The notes beneath the pieces were generated by a model. It was not told the DNA's origin and searched no databases. It worked only from the letters and a program-made list of their open reading frames with translations. The position numbers were made by a program, and so were the translations under genes. Source: Aeromonas veronii (GTDB taxonomy: Bacteria; Pseudomonadota; Gammaproteobacteria; Enterobacterales; Aeromonadaceae). Taken from it: DNA of 64,000 bases. The stretch is from the NCBI GenBank assembly GCA_041319085.1, contig CP101033.1, positions 2,444,501 through 2,508,500 of the forward strand. Reading direction: 5' to 3'. Below, in pieces: positions 18,314 through 27,351 of the stretch. How positions within the stretch are numbered: position 1 is the stretch's first letter; each line of letters starts with the position of its first letter.

Positions 18314-19495
18314 TCATTTCACCGCCGCCGTGACTGCTGCCGCACCCTGCATCGGCACCTCTTTGGCGTTCACCGGCATGCCTGGCATGAACACTTTCTG
18401 ATAGCCTTCGATGATCACGCGATCGCCGGCCACCAATCCTTTCTCGATGATGCGCAGCCCTTCTGCTTCTCGTCCCGGCACCACATCGCGGCGCTGGGCC
18501 TTGCCATCTTTATCGACCACATAGACATATTTGCGGTCTTGATCAGTGAGCAGCGCCTTGCCGTCGATCAGCAGCGCATCGGGAATGTGGCCACCTTGCA
18601 AGCGCACGCGGGCAAACAGACCGGGGGTCAAAAAGCGATCTTTGTTATCAAGAATGGCGCGAACGCGAAGGGTGCCGCTGCTGCGCTCCACCCGGTTGTC
18701 GAGAAAGTCGACCTCGCCGCTGTGGTGAAACCCCTCTTCGTTGGAGAGCCCAACCTGCACCGGGATCGTGGCGCTGTGGCCGCCAAGGCCAGTGCGGGCA
18801 CGCTGGGTATATCGCAAGAAGGCATTCTCATCGATGTCGAAATAGGCATACATCTTGTCTTGCGATACCAAGGTGGTCAGCACGCTCGCCGTACCGTCTG
18901 CCGTGACCAGGTTGCCCTTGGTCACCAGCGCTCGCCCTGCCCGGCCGACGATCGGTGCGCGCACCTGGGTCCACGCCAGATTGAGTTTGGCCGTATCGAC
19001 CGCAGCTTGAGCGGCCATCACATCGGCTTGGGCGGCTTTATCGGCAGCGTTACGCTGCTCCCACAGCTCGGTAGAAATGGCGTGTTGCGCGACCAGCACC
19101 TTGGCGCGGCGCGCTTCGTTGCGACTCTGGACTGCCACACTGGCCGCACGAGCGAGCTGTGCATTGGCCCGCGCCAGCTCGGCGCGGTAAGTGCGGGCGT
19201 CAATCGTGAACAGCACATCACCCTGTTTCACCTCCTGACCTTCCCGATAGTTCACGCTGTCGAGATAGCCGGATACCCGGGGACGCAGATCGACACTTTG
19301 AATGGCTTCAATGCGGCCACTGTATTCATCCCACTGGGTCACCGGCTTGACGACAACCTGCGCCGCGCTCACCTCGGGCGGAGCCATCGATACCGGGGCG
19401 GACTTGTCGTTGCAACCGGCCAGCAACAGGGTGCCCAAGGTAAGCATGACCAACAAAGGCGACTCGCTACGCCGCAAAATATGGAGGTTTTTCAT
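18314..19495 (-). CDS. RND efflux periplasmic adaptor (OqxA/MexE-like)
   Basis: About 393 residues from the ATG at 19495; the longer in-frame extension is implausible. It begins with a lipoprotein-type signal (LLVMLTLGTLLLAGC, lipidation Cys at about 28). The order is that of membrane fusion proteins: beta-barrel and lipoyl half (RVSGYLDSVNYREGQEVKQG), alpha-helical hairpin (about 100-165, rich in Ala and Gln), second lipoyl half (LAWTQVRAPIVGRAG), then the barrel and membrane-proximal domains. It bridges the permease and the outer-membrane channel. It is the first gene of the pump operon. Confidence 0.94.
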   Translation of the reverse strand: MKNLHILRRSESPLLVMLTLGTLLLAGCNDKSAPVSMAPPEVSAAQVVVKPVTQWDEYSGRIEAIQSVDLRPRVSGYLDSVNYREGQEVKQGDVLFTIDARTYRAELARANAQLARAASVAVQSRNEARRAKVLVAQHAISTELWEQRNAADKAAQADVMAAQAAVDTAKLNLAWTQVRAPIVGRAGRALVTKGNLVTADGTASVLTTLVSQDKMYAYFDIDENAFLRYTQRARTGLGGHSATIPVQVGLSNEEGFHHSGEVDFLDNRVERSSGTLRVRAILDNKDRFLTPGLFARVRLQGGHIPDALLIDGKALLTDQDRKYVYVVDKDGKAQRRDVVPGREAEGLRIIEKGLVAGDRVIIEGYQKVFMPGMPVNAKEVPMQGAAAVTAAVK

Positions 19496-19869
19496 ATAGA
19501 TGATTCCAATGGTGGAGCGGAAACAGGATGTACTATGGCAAACAGACGCCCAAACGAGACTTGAGTCACAGATTGAGCCAGAGCAGAACAATACAAGGGG
19601 CAACAAATAACCTATAGGCAGAACGCGCCAATCTACTTGCCAAACGCGCCACTCCGTTAAGATTGCGTTAATAGAAACTGCTGAGTAGCTAGAAAAGTAG
19701 GGGCGATTCAGGAGGGTCAAACCCCCTACACATGTTCAAAAAGAGTCTGAATTAATACCGGCGGAAGTGCGCTCTGTATCATAAACAAGACACCGGTTTG
19801 AAGCCGATGTCAGGTGATAACTAGAACTGTACAATTCCTGCACACTAGTTATTCAGCCGTTTTGAAACA
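19496..19869. other. Promoter region of the efflux operon and end of integrase remnant
   Basis: About 370 bp. The right part (roughly 19720-19869) is AT-rich and lies where the missing catalytic half of the integrase would be. The left part should hold the efflux promoter. Two copies of a 9-bp word are described separately. Minus-strand TATAGG near 19610 is a possible -10, without a good -35, fitting a promoter that needs an activator. Confidence 0.45.
19622..19651 (-). promoter_or_regulatory. Two direct repeats AACGCGCCA, 21 bp apart
   Basis: AACGCGCCA occurs at 19622-19630 and again at 19643-19651, so the copies lie two helical turns apart on the same face. This is a usual arrangement for AraC-type activator sites. 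They lie about 130 bp upstream of the adaptor start and just upstream of the weak -10-like TATAGG. The AraC-family protein encoded at 12332-13375 is the obvious candidate; the link is inference. Confidence 0.5.
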
Positions 19870-20547
19870 CTATGCTGAAGGTTCACTTTTGTTCCGTAGC
19901 GTATAGAGTGGAAGGCTATCGCGGCGATAGGGCTCCTGCCTTTTCGCCCATTGGATGAACCTCTGCCTCTCCTCCATCGTGTAACCACTTCTGGCCTTGG
20001 TCTCTTTGACCCGTTGTAACTTGAGCCCGGCGAAGTGGTTGATGACCCCCTCCTGATGGTTAGCCAGCCAGTTAAACAGCAGGGAGAGCTTCTGGAGATA
20101 CTTGTTGATCGTCGTTGGGCTTTTGCCGGAGTTCAGCAGGTCCTCCTTGAACTTGACTACATCCGCTTTCCCATAGTCAGCGGCTGGTCTATCACCCAGT
20201 GCCTCGATAAAGGAACCGAGATAGTTTTTCTGGTTCTTTCGCTCTTTCGGTGCCCAGGAGAGGGCCTTCTCTTTCAGATAGCGGTCACTCAAGACCGACA
20301 GGAGCGGAGCACGCGGTTTGGTCGCCGGAGTCATCGGCTGGGATACTGATTGCTCATGTGGGGCAGCAGGCAACTGAATGGGCTTGGGTTTGGAACGCAC
20401 ACAGGCAAGCAGCTTCGCAACCGCTGCACGAGCCGTCAGCTTGTCTCGGGTATGCAGGGATTTTTTGATCTCTTTACGACGACCACAGGGGAGCGTGGTG
20501 ACTTTCCGGTAATACCAGATGCCGTGGGGACTGAGCCAGAGATTCAT
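19870..20547 (-). pseudogene. Truncated phage-type tyrosine integrase
   Basis: About 225 codons from the ATG at 20547 (GAGGAG-like ribosome site upstream). The N-terminal arm-binding part (WLSPHGIWYYRKVTTLPCGR) and the SAM-like core-binding domain (about residues 95-190, YGKADVVKFKEDLLNSGKSP) are recognisable. The frame stops where the catalytic domain should begin, after RDSLPLYTLRNKSEPSA, so the R...HxxR...Y residues are missing. It starts about 80 bp downstream of the 3' end of ffs, in the same direction, as integrases do that use that RNA gene as attachment site. A second, more decayed copy is at the left edge of the window. Confidence 0.85.
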
Positions 20548-20626
20548 CGATGAGCTCCTCGTCGTCCACACAAAGTGGATGACCAAGGGCGCTTGGAAGC
20601 TAACTTATTGAATTGCAGAAACAAGT

Positions 20627-20736
20627 GGTGGCCCTACCAGCCACATCCCGGCACTCGAGTCCCCCGCCTTGGCTGCTACCTTCCGGTCCTGACCAGGTTG
20701 ACGGGTTATCAATGCGAGAGGACCAATAGGACCACC
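20627..20736 (-). ncRNA. ffs: Signal recognition particle 4.5S RNA
   Basis: The minus strand reads GGTGGTCCTATTGG at the 5' end and pairs with TAGGGCCACC at the 3' end. The conserved apical domain is present: GGTCAGGACCGGAAGG followed by AGCAGCCAAGGC, matching the tetraloop and the symmetric loop that bind Ffh. About 110 nt, as in other gammaproteobacteria. The RNA targets nascent membrane and exported proteins to FtsY. The 3' end is followed by the integrase remnant, suggesting use of this gene as an island attachment site. Confidence 0.96.
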
Positions 20737-20830
20737 GGCGAGGAGAATAGGCAAACTAGCCTCTCAATGCAATGGCTTTCTGCCCTCGCTGGTGCTGTTC
20801 GCCTTATTTTTCAACAATCTGGCCAAGGGT

Positions 20831-21619
20831 TCAGCTAAACAGCATAAATTTGGCCCCCACCAGCAGCAGCAGCAGGGCAAATGCCTGCTTGAGGCGCTTT
20901 GGTGACAGGCGATGCGCCAGCTTGGCACCAATGCGGGCGAACTGGGTACTGGTCAGCACAATGCCCAGCAGAGCGGGCAGATAGATGTAGCCCACACTCC
21001 ACTCGGGCAGATCGGCATGATGCCAACCCGCATAGAGGTAGCTCAGGCTCCCCGCCAGTGCGATGGGCATGCTGCAAGCCGCAGAGGCCGCCACGGCATT
21101 GCGCATTGGCACCGAGTTCCAGCTCAGGTAAGGGACGGTCAGCGAGCCACCGCCAATGCCAAACAGCGCCGACATCCAGCCGATAATGGTGCCAGCGATG
21201 CCGGTGCCGAGCGGCCCCGGCATATGGCGCTCAGCTTTGGGTTTGAGGTTGAGCCCCATCTGCAGCGCCATGCTCCAGGCGAAACAGCCGATGATGATAT
21301 TGAGGGTGCTGGCACTGAGCAGATTGGCGGTCATACCGCCAAGCCAGCCCCCGATCAGCATGCCGGCGCCGAGTCGGCGGATCATCACCCAGTCGACGGC
21401 ACCGGCCTCCTGGTGAGCCCGCAACGAGCTGAATCCGGTGAAGATCATGGTAAACAGCGAGGTGCCGAGGGCCAGATGGGTGATGATGTCCGGGTCGACG
21501 CCCTGGGCATGAAAGGTCATGACCAGCACGGGAACAATGATAAGACCGCCGCCGATCCCGAACAATCCCGCCAGCATACCGGCAAAGGCGCCCAGCAGCA
21601 GGTAACCCATAAACAGCAT
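20831..21619 (-). CDS. TauE/SafE-family membrane transporter
   Basis: About 262 residues with eight or so membrane segments. The typical duplicated motif is seen as GLFGIGGGLIIVPVL (N-half) and ALFGIGGGSLTVPYLSW (C-half). Family members export sulfite, sulfoacetate or other organosulfur anions; the substrate here is unknown. The second ATG (21619) is chosen because the GGAAGG ribosome site is too close to the ATG at 21625. It follows the ArcD-like gene on the same strand, separated by a strong terminator, so it probably has its own promoter. Confidence 0.88.
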   Translation of the reverse strand: MLFMGYLLLGAFAGMLAGLFGIGGGLIIVPVLVMTFHAQGVDPDIITHLALGTSLFTMIFTGFSSLRAHQEAGAVDWVMIRRLGAGMLIGGWLGGMTANLLSASTLNIIIGCFAWSMALQMGLNLKPKAERHMPGPLGTGIAGTIIGWMSALFGIGGGSLTVPYLSWNSVPMRNAVAASAACSMPIALAGSLSYLYAGWHHADLPEWSVGYIYLPALLGIVLTSTQFARIGAKLAHRLSPKRLKQAFALLLLLVGAKFMLFS

Positions 21620-21667
21620 AAACATTCCTTCCGAGGCAATGCAGCGAACAAAGGGAGCACTGCACAT

Positions 21668-21699
21668 AAAAAAAGAGATGGCCCAAGGGCCATCTCTTT
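21668..21699 (-). terminator. Intrinsic terminator after the ArcD-like gene
   Basis: AAGAGATGGCCC and GGGCCATCTCTT form a perfect 12-bp stem with a two-base loop; on the minus strand it is followed by seven T residues (21674-21668). It ends the antiporter transcript. The other side has only TTTATT, so it may also work weakly on the plus strand. Confidence 0.9.
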
Positions 21700-21709
21700 A
21701 TTGTGCCGA

Positions 21710-23146
21710 TTAATTCAAGGGAATGGTACCGTCCATCACCTTGTAGAAGGCCAGCACGGCGCAACCGAGCAGGACCGCGGTCATCCCCTGCTCCAGCCGG
21801 TTAAGGCCACGCAGACCGTGATGCTGACGCGCCTTCCAGTGGATGAAGATGCCCGGGCTATAGAGCAGCGCCACCAGCAGCAGGTACTCGATCCCGGCAG
21901 CGTAGACCAGCCAGCAGCCGTAGACGGTCGCCATCAGGGCCAGCAGCAGGTCACGCTTGCGCTGATGCGGTTGACCCTCATAGGTCTCCCCTTTCAGCGC
22001 CAGCTTCAACCCGTAGGCACCGGAGAAAACGTAGGGTACCAGCGCCGCCGAGGTGGCGATGTTGACCAGCGCCAGATAGGTACTGCTCTGGAAGTAGATG
22101 ATGATGAGGAACACTTGCACCAGACAGGTGGAGCACCACAGCGACACTTGCGGCGAGCCGTTCTTGTTCTCCTTGGCAAACCAGCCCGGGAACACGCCGG
22201 TCTTGCCTGCGATATAGGGCACTTCAGCGGCCAGCACGGTCCAGCTGAGCAGAGCTCCCATCACCGATACCACCAGACCGATGTTGATAAGCCAGGCACC
22301 CCAGGGGCCGACCACGGCTTCGAGGATCATGGCAGTCGAAGGGTTCTTGAGGGCAGCCAGTTGCGGCTGACTCATGACACCCAGCGAGAACAGGGTCACC
22401 ATCACGTAGAGCGTCAGGGCCCCCAGCAGCGCCAGCACGGTGGCGCGGCCCACATCCTTGCGATGACGAGCACGGGCGGAGACCACCACGGCCCCTTCAA
22501 TCCCGATAAAGACCCAGAGCGTCACCTTCATGGTGGACTTGACCTGATCCATCACGGAACCCAGCTCCATGTTGTTCTGGCCCCAGATATCCAGGGTGAA
22601 GGTATCCATGTTGAAGGCCAGCAGGATCGCGACACAGAAGACGATGAGCGGCACCATCTTGGCGATGGTAGTGACGATATTCACCAGTGCAGCAACCTGT
22701 ACCCCGCGCAGCACCAGCGCATGGACCGACCAGATCAGGATGGATGCTAGGGTAATGGCGACCGGGGTATTGCCATCACCGAAGATGACGTTGTCCGGCG
22801 TATCGAAGAAGTAACTCAGGGCGCTGAATACCACGATGGCATAGGATACGTTGGCCAGCAGTTGGCAGAGCCAGTAACCCCAGGCCGCGTTGAATCCGAT
22901 GAAATCGCCGAAACCGGCTTTGGCATAGCTGAAGATACCGCCATCGAGATCAGGGCGGCGCATGGAGAGGTTCTGATACACCAGCGCGAGACAGATCATG
23001 CCAAGACCGGTGATGGCCCAACCCAGGGCGACCGCCCCGGCACTGGCATGCGCAGCAATGTTTTGTGGCAGACTGAAGACCCCGGCGCCGACCATGGAGC
23101 CGATCACCAGCGAAATGAGGGCGCCCAGCCCTAGTTTCTTGTCCAT
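21710..23146 (-). CDS. arcD: APC-family basic amino acid antiporter (ArcD-like)
   Basis: A 478-residue transporter with about twelve membrane helices. The start KLGLGALISLVIGSMVGAGV and the following GWAITGLGMICLALVYQ are typical of arginine/ornithine and related exchangers. The TM1 glycine-rich unwound segment (GSMVGAGVFSLP) and TM6-region acidic residue in FIGIEGAVVVSARAR are present. It probably swaps arginine for ornithine, or lysine for cadaverine; the exact pair is not decided by sequence alone. No arcABC genes adjoin, so the arc label rests only on similarity. Confidence 0.85.
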   Translation of the reverse strand: MDKKLGLGALISLVIGSMVGAGVFSLPQNIAAHASAGAVALGWAITGLGMICLALVYQNLSMRRPDLDGGIFSYAKAGFGDFIGFNAAWGYWLCQLLANVSYAIVVFSALSYFFDTPDNVIFGDGNTPVAITLASILIWSVHALVLRGVQVAALVNIVTTIAKMVPLIVFCVAILLAFNMDTFTLDIWGQNNMELGSVMDQVKSTMKVTLWVFIGIEGAVVVSARARHRKDVGRATVLALLGALTLYVMVTLFSLGVMSQPQLAALKNPSTAMILEAVVGPWGAWLINIGLVVSVMGALLSWTVLAAEVPYIAGKTGVFPGWFAKENKNGSPQVSLWCSTCLVQVFLIIIYFQSSTYLALVNIATSAALVPYVFSGAYGLKLALKGETYEGQPHQRKRDLLLALMATVYGCWLVYAAGIEYLLLVALLYSPGIFIHWKARQHHGLRGLNRLEQGMTAVLLGCAVLAFYKVMDGTIPLN

Positions 23147-23461
23147 CTCAATCCTGTTTATTTAGGCGGCGGCAGAGCGTCCGTATTCATACTGCGCGCA
23201 ATATGGGAGGGGCTAGAAATCCTGACCCCTTGAAAAAGGCGGCAACTATATTGCATGACTATTCCGACCGCAATCCCTTGTCCCGTCAATCATGCACCGT
23301 CTTGACCGCGCGCAATTTTACAGCACTGACCCTGATGGCCTGTGAGCTGGCTCAAATTAACCAAGGCCCATTGATATTTCTCATTTTTCTGCCAACACAA
23401 ACTGACTCACATGGTCCCCATGCATTCCCATTCAGCCCCTCTCTGTATCAATAACCTGCAT
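23147..23461. other. Non-coding region upstream of the ArcD-like gene
   Basis: About 315 bp. It should contain the antiporter promoter on the minus strand. I see no clear -35/-10 pair, repeat or conserved leader. A short plus-strand frame at 23203-23454 is not convincing. Confidence 0.4.
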
Positions 23462-23489
23462 AAAAAAGCCCCGGTGGAAACACCGGGGC
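23462..23489 (-). terminator. Intrinsic terminator of the valine degradation operon
   Basis: GCCCCGGTG (23468-23476) and CACCGGGGC (23481-23489) form a 9-bp GC-rich stem with loop GAAA, followed on the minus strand by six T residues. It lies 16 bp after the stop of the last gene, ivdG. Confidence 0.93.
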
Positions 23490-23504
23490 CCATGGTGTCA
23501 ATCG

Positions 23505-24266
23505 CTATAAACGCAAACCGCCATCCAGTTCTATCATCCGTCCCGACAGATAGTCGTTGGCAAGAATAAAGCTCACCGTCTCGGCCAGCTGTTGCGCCTC
23601 GCCAAGGGTGCCGACCGGAATGGCCTGCTGCATCCGCGCCATCGCCTCCGGCTTCATCGCCGCCGTCATGTCGGTGGCAAACACCCCGGGGGCAATCCCC
23701 ATCACCCGAATGCCATGGCGCGCCAACTCCCGCGCCCAGGTCACCACCAGCGAGGCAACGCCCGCCTTGCTGGCGGCATAGTTGCTCTGGCCGATATTGC
23801 CAGCGCGAGCAATGGAGGAGATGTTGATGATAACGCCCCCCTGTCTCCCTTGCGCCATCAGCGCCGCCCCTTCGCGCCCGCAAAGGAAGGTGCCGGTGAG
23901 GTTGACGTCGATCACACTCTGCCACTGAGCCAGCGTCATCTTCTCCACCAGCTCACCCTCTTTCACCTTGATCAGCATGCCATCGCGCAGAATGCCGGCG
24001 CAATTGATGAGGCCATGCAGCCCGCCAAAGCGCCCCTTGATGGCGGTGAATGCGACTTCGACCTCGGCTTCGCTCGCGACATTGCAGACGAACAGGGCGC
24101 ACTGGCCGTCACGGCTGCGTACTTCCGCCTCGGTCACCTCCAGATCGGTGCGGTTGACGTCGATAAGCGCAAGTTGTGCGCCCTGCTCCGCCAGACTCAG
24201 GGCGATGGCGCGGCCCAAGCCACGTCCGGCCCCGGTAATGGCAATGACTCTGTTATGAATGTCCAT
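23505..24266 (-). CDS. ivdG: SDR-family 3-hydroxyacyl-CoA dehydrogenase (IvdG-like)
   Basis: 253 residues. A classical short-chain dehydrogenase: NAD(P) motif TGAGRGLG (about 11-18), NCAG (about 88), catalytic Ser in NISSIARAGN and YAASK with Tyr and Lys at about 163 and 167. The stretch GILRDGMLIKVKEGELVEKM is typical of the IvdG proteins of Shewanella and relatives, which oxidise 3-hydroxy-2-methylbutyryl-CoA in isoleucine breakdown, rather than of FabG of fatty-acid synthesis. It is the last gene of the branched-chain operon, about 70 bp after mmsB. Confidence 0.85.
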   Translation of the reverse strand: MDIHNRVIAITGAGRGLGRAIALSLAEQGAQLALIDVNRTDLEVTEAEVRSRDGQCALFVCNVASEAEVEVAFTAIKGRFGGLHGLINCAGILRDGMLIKVKEGELVEKMTLAQWQSVIDVNLTGTFLCGREGAALMAQGRQGGVIINISSIARAGNIGQSNYAASKAGVASLVVTWARELARHGIRVMGIAPGVFATDMTAAMKPEAMARMQQAIPVGTLGEAQQLAETVSFILANDYLSGRMIELDGGLRL

Positions 24267-24337
24267 GAATGCTCCTGATGAGATGGCCGGTGACTGTCGA
24301 GTAAAAGACTATCGGGTAAAAAGGCGGATAGCGGCGC

Positions 24338-25258
24338 TTACCCCAGATCTGTGTTGTCCCGATAGAGCTCGAGGATGCTGGAAAAATCCTTGGACCCCTG
24401 CCCCTTCGCCGCATGCAGGTTGAACAGGTTGCGCGCCAGCGCCCCCATGGGCACCGCGCTGTGGCCATGCTCGGCCAGCGCCATGGCCAATCCCAAATCT
24501 TTCACCATCAGCCGGGTCATAAAGCCCCCCTGATAGTTGCGGGCGGCAGGCACATTCTCCATCACCCCGGGCCAGGGGTTATAACGCTCCAGACTCCAGT
24601 TGTTGCCGGAGCTCTTGCCCATGATGGTGGAGAGCACGGCCGGATCCAGCCCCTCCTTTACCCCGAGGGCCAGCGCCTCAGCCGTGCCCGCCATGTGGAT
24701 CGCGAGCAGCATGTTATTGCACATCTTGGCGATCTGCCCGGCTCCCAGCGCCCCGGCGTGAAACAGGTTCTGCCCCATGCAGGCGAGCAGAGGGCTTGCT
24801 GCCTCGAAATCCGCCCCATCGCCGCCGACGATAAAGGTGAGCGTCCCCGCGGCCGCCCCGGCGACACCGCCAGAAACAGGGGCATCGATAAAGCGCAAGC
24901 CGTGCGCGCGGGCCGCCTCCCCGACCTGACGGGCCGAGTCAACATCGATGGTGGAGCAGTCGATCACCAGTGCGCCAACCGGCAGGGCCGCCAGCAGATC
25001 CTGCCCGCCTCGCTCACCGGCGCTCTCGCCCAGCCAGAGGCTGCGCACATGCTCCCCCGCAGGCAGCATGCTGATCACCACCTCGCAGTCGGCCACCGCC
25101 TCGCGGGCATCCCCCGCGGCGATGCAACCCGCAGCGATGGCACGCTCGACACTTTGGGCAACCAGATCAAACACCTGCACCGTATGCCCAGCCTTGGCCA
25201 GATTGGCCGCCATGGGGCCACCCATGTTGCCGAGCCCGATAAATCCTATCCTTGTCAT
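24338..25258 (-). CDS. mmsB: 3-hydroxyisobutyrate dehydrogenase
   Basis: 306 residues. The Rossmann motif GFIGLGNMGGPMAANLAKAG lies at the N-terminus, followed by the substrate loop DAPVSGGVAGAAAGTL (about 125-140) and the catalytic Lys in GAGQIAKMCNN (about 173). It oxidises 3-hydroxyisobutyrate to methylmalonate semialdehyde with NAD in valine degradation, in the cytoplasm. The next enzyme, MmsA, is not encoded in this window. It lies between the hydrolase and dehydrogenase genes of the same operon. Confidence 0.95.
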   Translation of the reverse strand: MTRIGFIGLGNMGGPMAANLAKAGHTVQVFDLVAQSVERAIAAGCIAAGDAREAVADCEVVISMLPAGEHVRSLWLGESAGERGGQDLLAALPVGALVIDCSTIDVDSARQVGEAARAHGLRFIDAPVSGGVAGAAAGTLTFIVGGDGADFEAASPLLACMGQNLFHAGALGAGQIAKMCNNMLLAIHMAGTAEALALGVKEGLDPAVLSTIMGKSSGNNWSLERYNPWPGVMENVPAARNYQGGFMTRLMVKDLGLAMALAEHGHSAVPMGALARNLFNLHAAKGQGSKDFSSILELYRDNTDLG

Positions 25259-25309
25259 CCCGCTTGCTCCTTGCGTTGCTGATGGCGGCGCCCGCCGGTT
25301 GCCAACATG

Positions 25310-26422
25310 CTATCCCTTGCAGGCCAATGGATTGCTCCCCTGTGGCCAGCGATAAAACTCATCCAGCCACTCCCCTTCCAAAGGCAACTGCTGCCAGCGG
25401 GGATCTTTATCCTTGTCGATCAGCAGTGCCCGCACCCCTTCCACAAAATCCCCCTTGAGCACGCAGTTAACCGAAAGTGTCAGCTCCTCGGCAAATACCT
25501 CGGCCAGGGAGTAGCGGCGAGCCTGCCAATATTGGCGCCACAAAATGGCGCGGCTGATGGGGCTGCCGGTGCGGCAAATCTGCTGCGCCTGCTGGAGCAC
25601 CGCCTCCTGTTCATCGAAATGGGCGCTGAACAGCCGCGCCAATACTCCTTGCAGCGTGCGCCCCGCTAGCAGGGCATCGATTTTCTGGTGATGGGGTAGC
25701 AGCACAGGCGCAGGCAACCGGGCAGCCACCTCACCATGCAACCCCCTGAGCAGCAGATCGATCTGCTCACGGGGGTCACGGCTGGCAGCCCAGTCAAGCA
25801 CGGCGAGGCGTGACAGCAGCGCACTGCGCTCACCACTGGCGATGGCGTGATCCGCCAACCCTACCCCAAGGGCATCGGCGCCATTGAAGCGGGCACCGGT
25901 CAGACCGAGCCAGAGCCCGAGCCGCCCTGGCATCCGGCTTAAAAACCAGCTCGCCCCCACGTCGGGGTAGAGGCCAATGGTCACCTCCGGCATGGCGAAC
26001 AGGCTATTCTCTGTCACCACCCGAAAATCGGCGCCGGCAAACAGGCCAATACCGCCCCCCATGCAGATACCGTCCGCCACGCAGATCAGGGGCTTGCGAT
26101 AACGGTGGATGTGGTGGTCGAGCCGATACTCCTGCTCGAAAAAATCGCGGGCATAACCAAACAGTTCCGCCTCACTCGCCTCCTGCTTGCGGTAATAGAA
26201 GGAGCGGATATCGCCACCGGCACAAAATGCCTTCTCACCCGCCCCCTGCAGCAGCACACAGACGATGGCAGGGTCCTGCTCCCAACGGGTCAGCGTCTGT
26301 TGCAGGATCTGGATCATCGGCAGGCTCAATGCGTTGAGAGACGCAGGACTGTCGAGAGTCAACACCCCGATCTGGTGACCATCAGCCGTCGAATGGGTCG
26401 CGCTACGTACTGGCTCACTCAT
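25310..26422 (-). CDS. 3-hydroxyisobutyryl-CoA hydrolase
   Basis: About 370 residues of the crotonase fold. The ATG at 26422 has GGAG six bases upstream and overlaps the end of the preceding gene; longer starts are rejected. The oxyanion motif is in FCAGGDIRSFY (about 70-80), with GGGIGLFAGADFR (about 120) and the catalytic Glu/Asp region MPEVTIGLYPDVGASWFL, which is characteristic of hydrolases (IvdE/HIBCH type) rather than hydratases. It releases CoA from 3-hydroxyisobutyryl-CoA in valine degradation. Confidence 0.92.
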   Translation of the reverse strand: MSEPVRSATHSTADGHQIGVLTLDSPASLNALSLPMIQILQQTLTRWEQDPAIVCVLLQGAGEKAFCAGGDIRSFYYRKQEASEAELFGYARDFFEQEYRLDHHIHRYRKPLICVADGICMGGGIGLFAGADFRVVTENSLFAMPEVTIGLYPDVGASWFLSRMPGRLGLWLGLTGARFNGADALGVGLADHAIASGERSALLSRLAVLDWAASRDPREQIDLLLRGLHGEVAARLPAPVLLPHHQKIDALLAGRTLQGVLARLFSAHFDEQEAVLQQAQQICRTGSPISRAILWRQYWQARRYSLAEVFAEELTLSVNCVLKGDFVEGVRALLIDKDKDPRWQQLPLEGEWLDEFYRWPQGSNPLACKG

Positions 26423-27212
26423 GCGTTGCTCCATCCGGCTTTTGGTATTGCCAGTGCGGGGCGCGCTTTTCGAGAAACGCCGAGACCCCTTCCCGCTGGT
26501 TGGCATCGCGAAACAGTTCAAGGAAGAGACTTCGTTCGAGCGGCAAGGCCGCATCGCGCGGGCCACTGTGGCCCTGATTGATCAGGGTTTTGCAAGCGCG
26601 CAGGGCGCTCGGGCTCTGGCGCTCCACCAGATGGGCCATCTGATGCGCCGCCTCCCACGCCTGACCGGTTTTCACCACCGCCTCCACCAGCCCTATCTCG
26701 TAGGCCAGCGAGGCACTCACCTTCTCGCCGCAGAGGATCATCCGCTTGGCCCAGCCAGGCCCCACCAGTTCGGTCAAGCGCTGGGTGCCTCCCGCGCAGG
26801 GGAGCAATCCCACCGATGCCTCCGGCAGCCCCAGCAGCGCCTGTTGCTCGGCGATGCGGATATCACAGGCCAGCGCCACTTCCAGCCCGCCTCCCATGGC
26901 ATAGCCATTGATGGCGGCGATGCTGACGCCGTGAAAACGGGCCAATGCCTCGAAGGCCTTGCCAAAGGCCTCGACCACCTGACGAGCCCGCTCGACATCC
27001 CCCTCGACAAACATATTGAGGTCGGCACCGGCGCAGAAAAATTTGTCGCCTGCACCGCGGATCACCAGCGCCACCACGTCGGGACGGCTGTCGAGCTCCA
27101 CCATCATCTGCAAGAAAGCCTGCAAGCTGGCGAGGGTCCAGGTGTTGGCAGGCGGATGGTCGAGGGTGATATAGGCAACGTGGCCATGATATTCGAGTCT
27201 GATCCTTGTCAT
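26415..27212 (-). CDS. Enoyl-CoA hydratase of valine/isoleucine degradation
   Basis: About 265 residues. The ATG at 27212 follows AAGGA at good spacing and opens directly into the crotonase fold (MTRIRLEYHGHVAYITLDHP). Oxyanion motif in FCAGADLNMF (about 65), GGGLEVALACDIRIA (about 107) and the catalytic Glu region GLPEASVGLLPCAGGTQRL (about 132-150). It should hydrate methacrylyl-CoA and tiglyl-CoA. Its 3' end overlaps the hydrolase gene by eight bases, indicating translational coupling. Confidence 0.92.
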   Translation of the reverse strand: MTRIRLEYHGHVAYITLDHPPANTWTLASLQAFLQMMVELDSRPDVVALVIRGAGDKFFCAGADLNMFVEGDVERARQVVEAFGKAFEALARFHGVSIAAINGYAMGGGLEVALACDIRIAEQQALLGLPEASVGLLPCAGGTQRLTELVGPGWAKRMILCGEKVSASLAYEIGLVEAVVKTGQAWEAAHQMAHLVERQSPSALRACKTLINQGHSGPRDAALPLERSLFLELFRDANQREGVSAFLEKRAPHWQYQKPDGATHE

Positions 27213-27351
27213 AACATTGTCCTTGTCGATGAAGCTGCAGCCATGATGACAGGCTTGAATGACACCAACCTGGGGCTGGCTCACAAAGCCGACTCTGGCA
27301 TGGCATGGTGCAAGTCGAGTGGCAGGCCCCCCCCCTTGCTGCGACCAGCGG

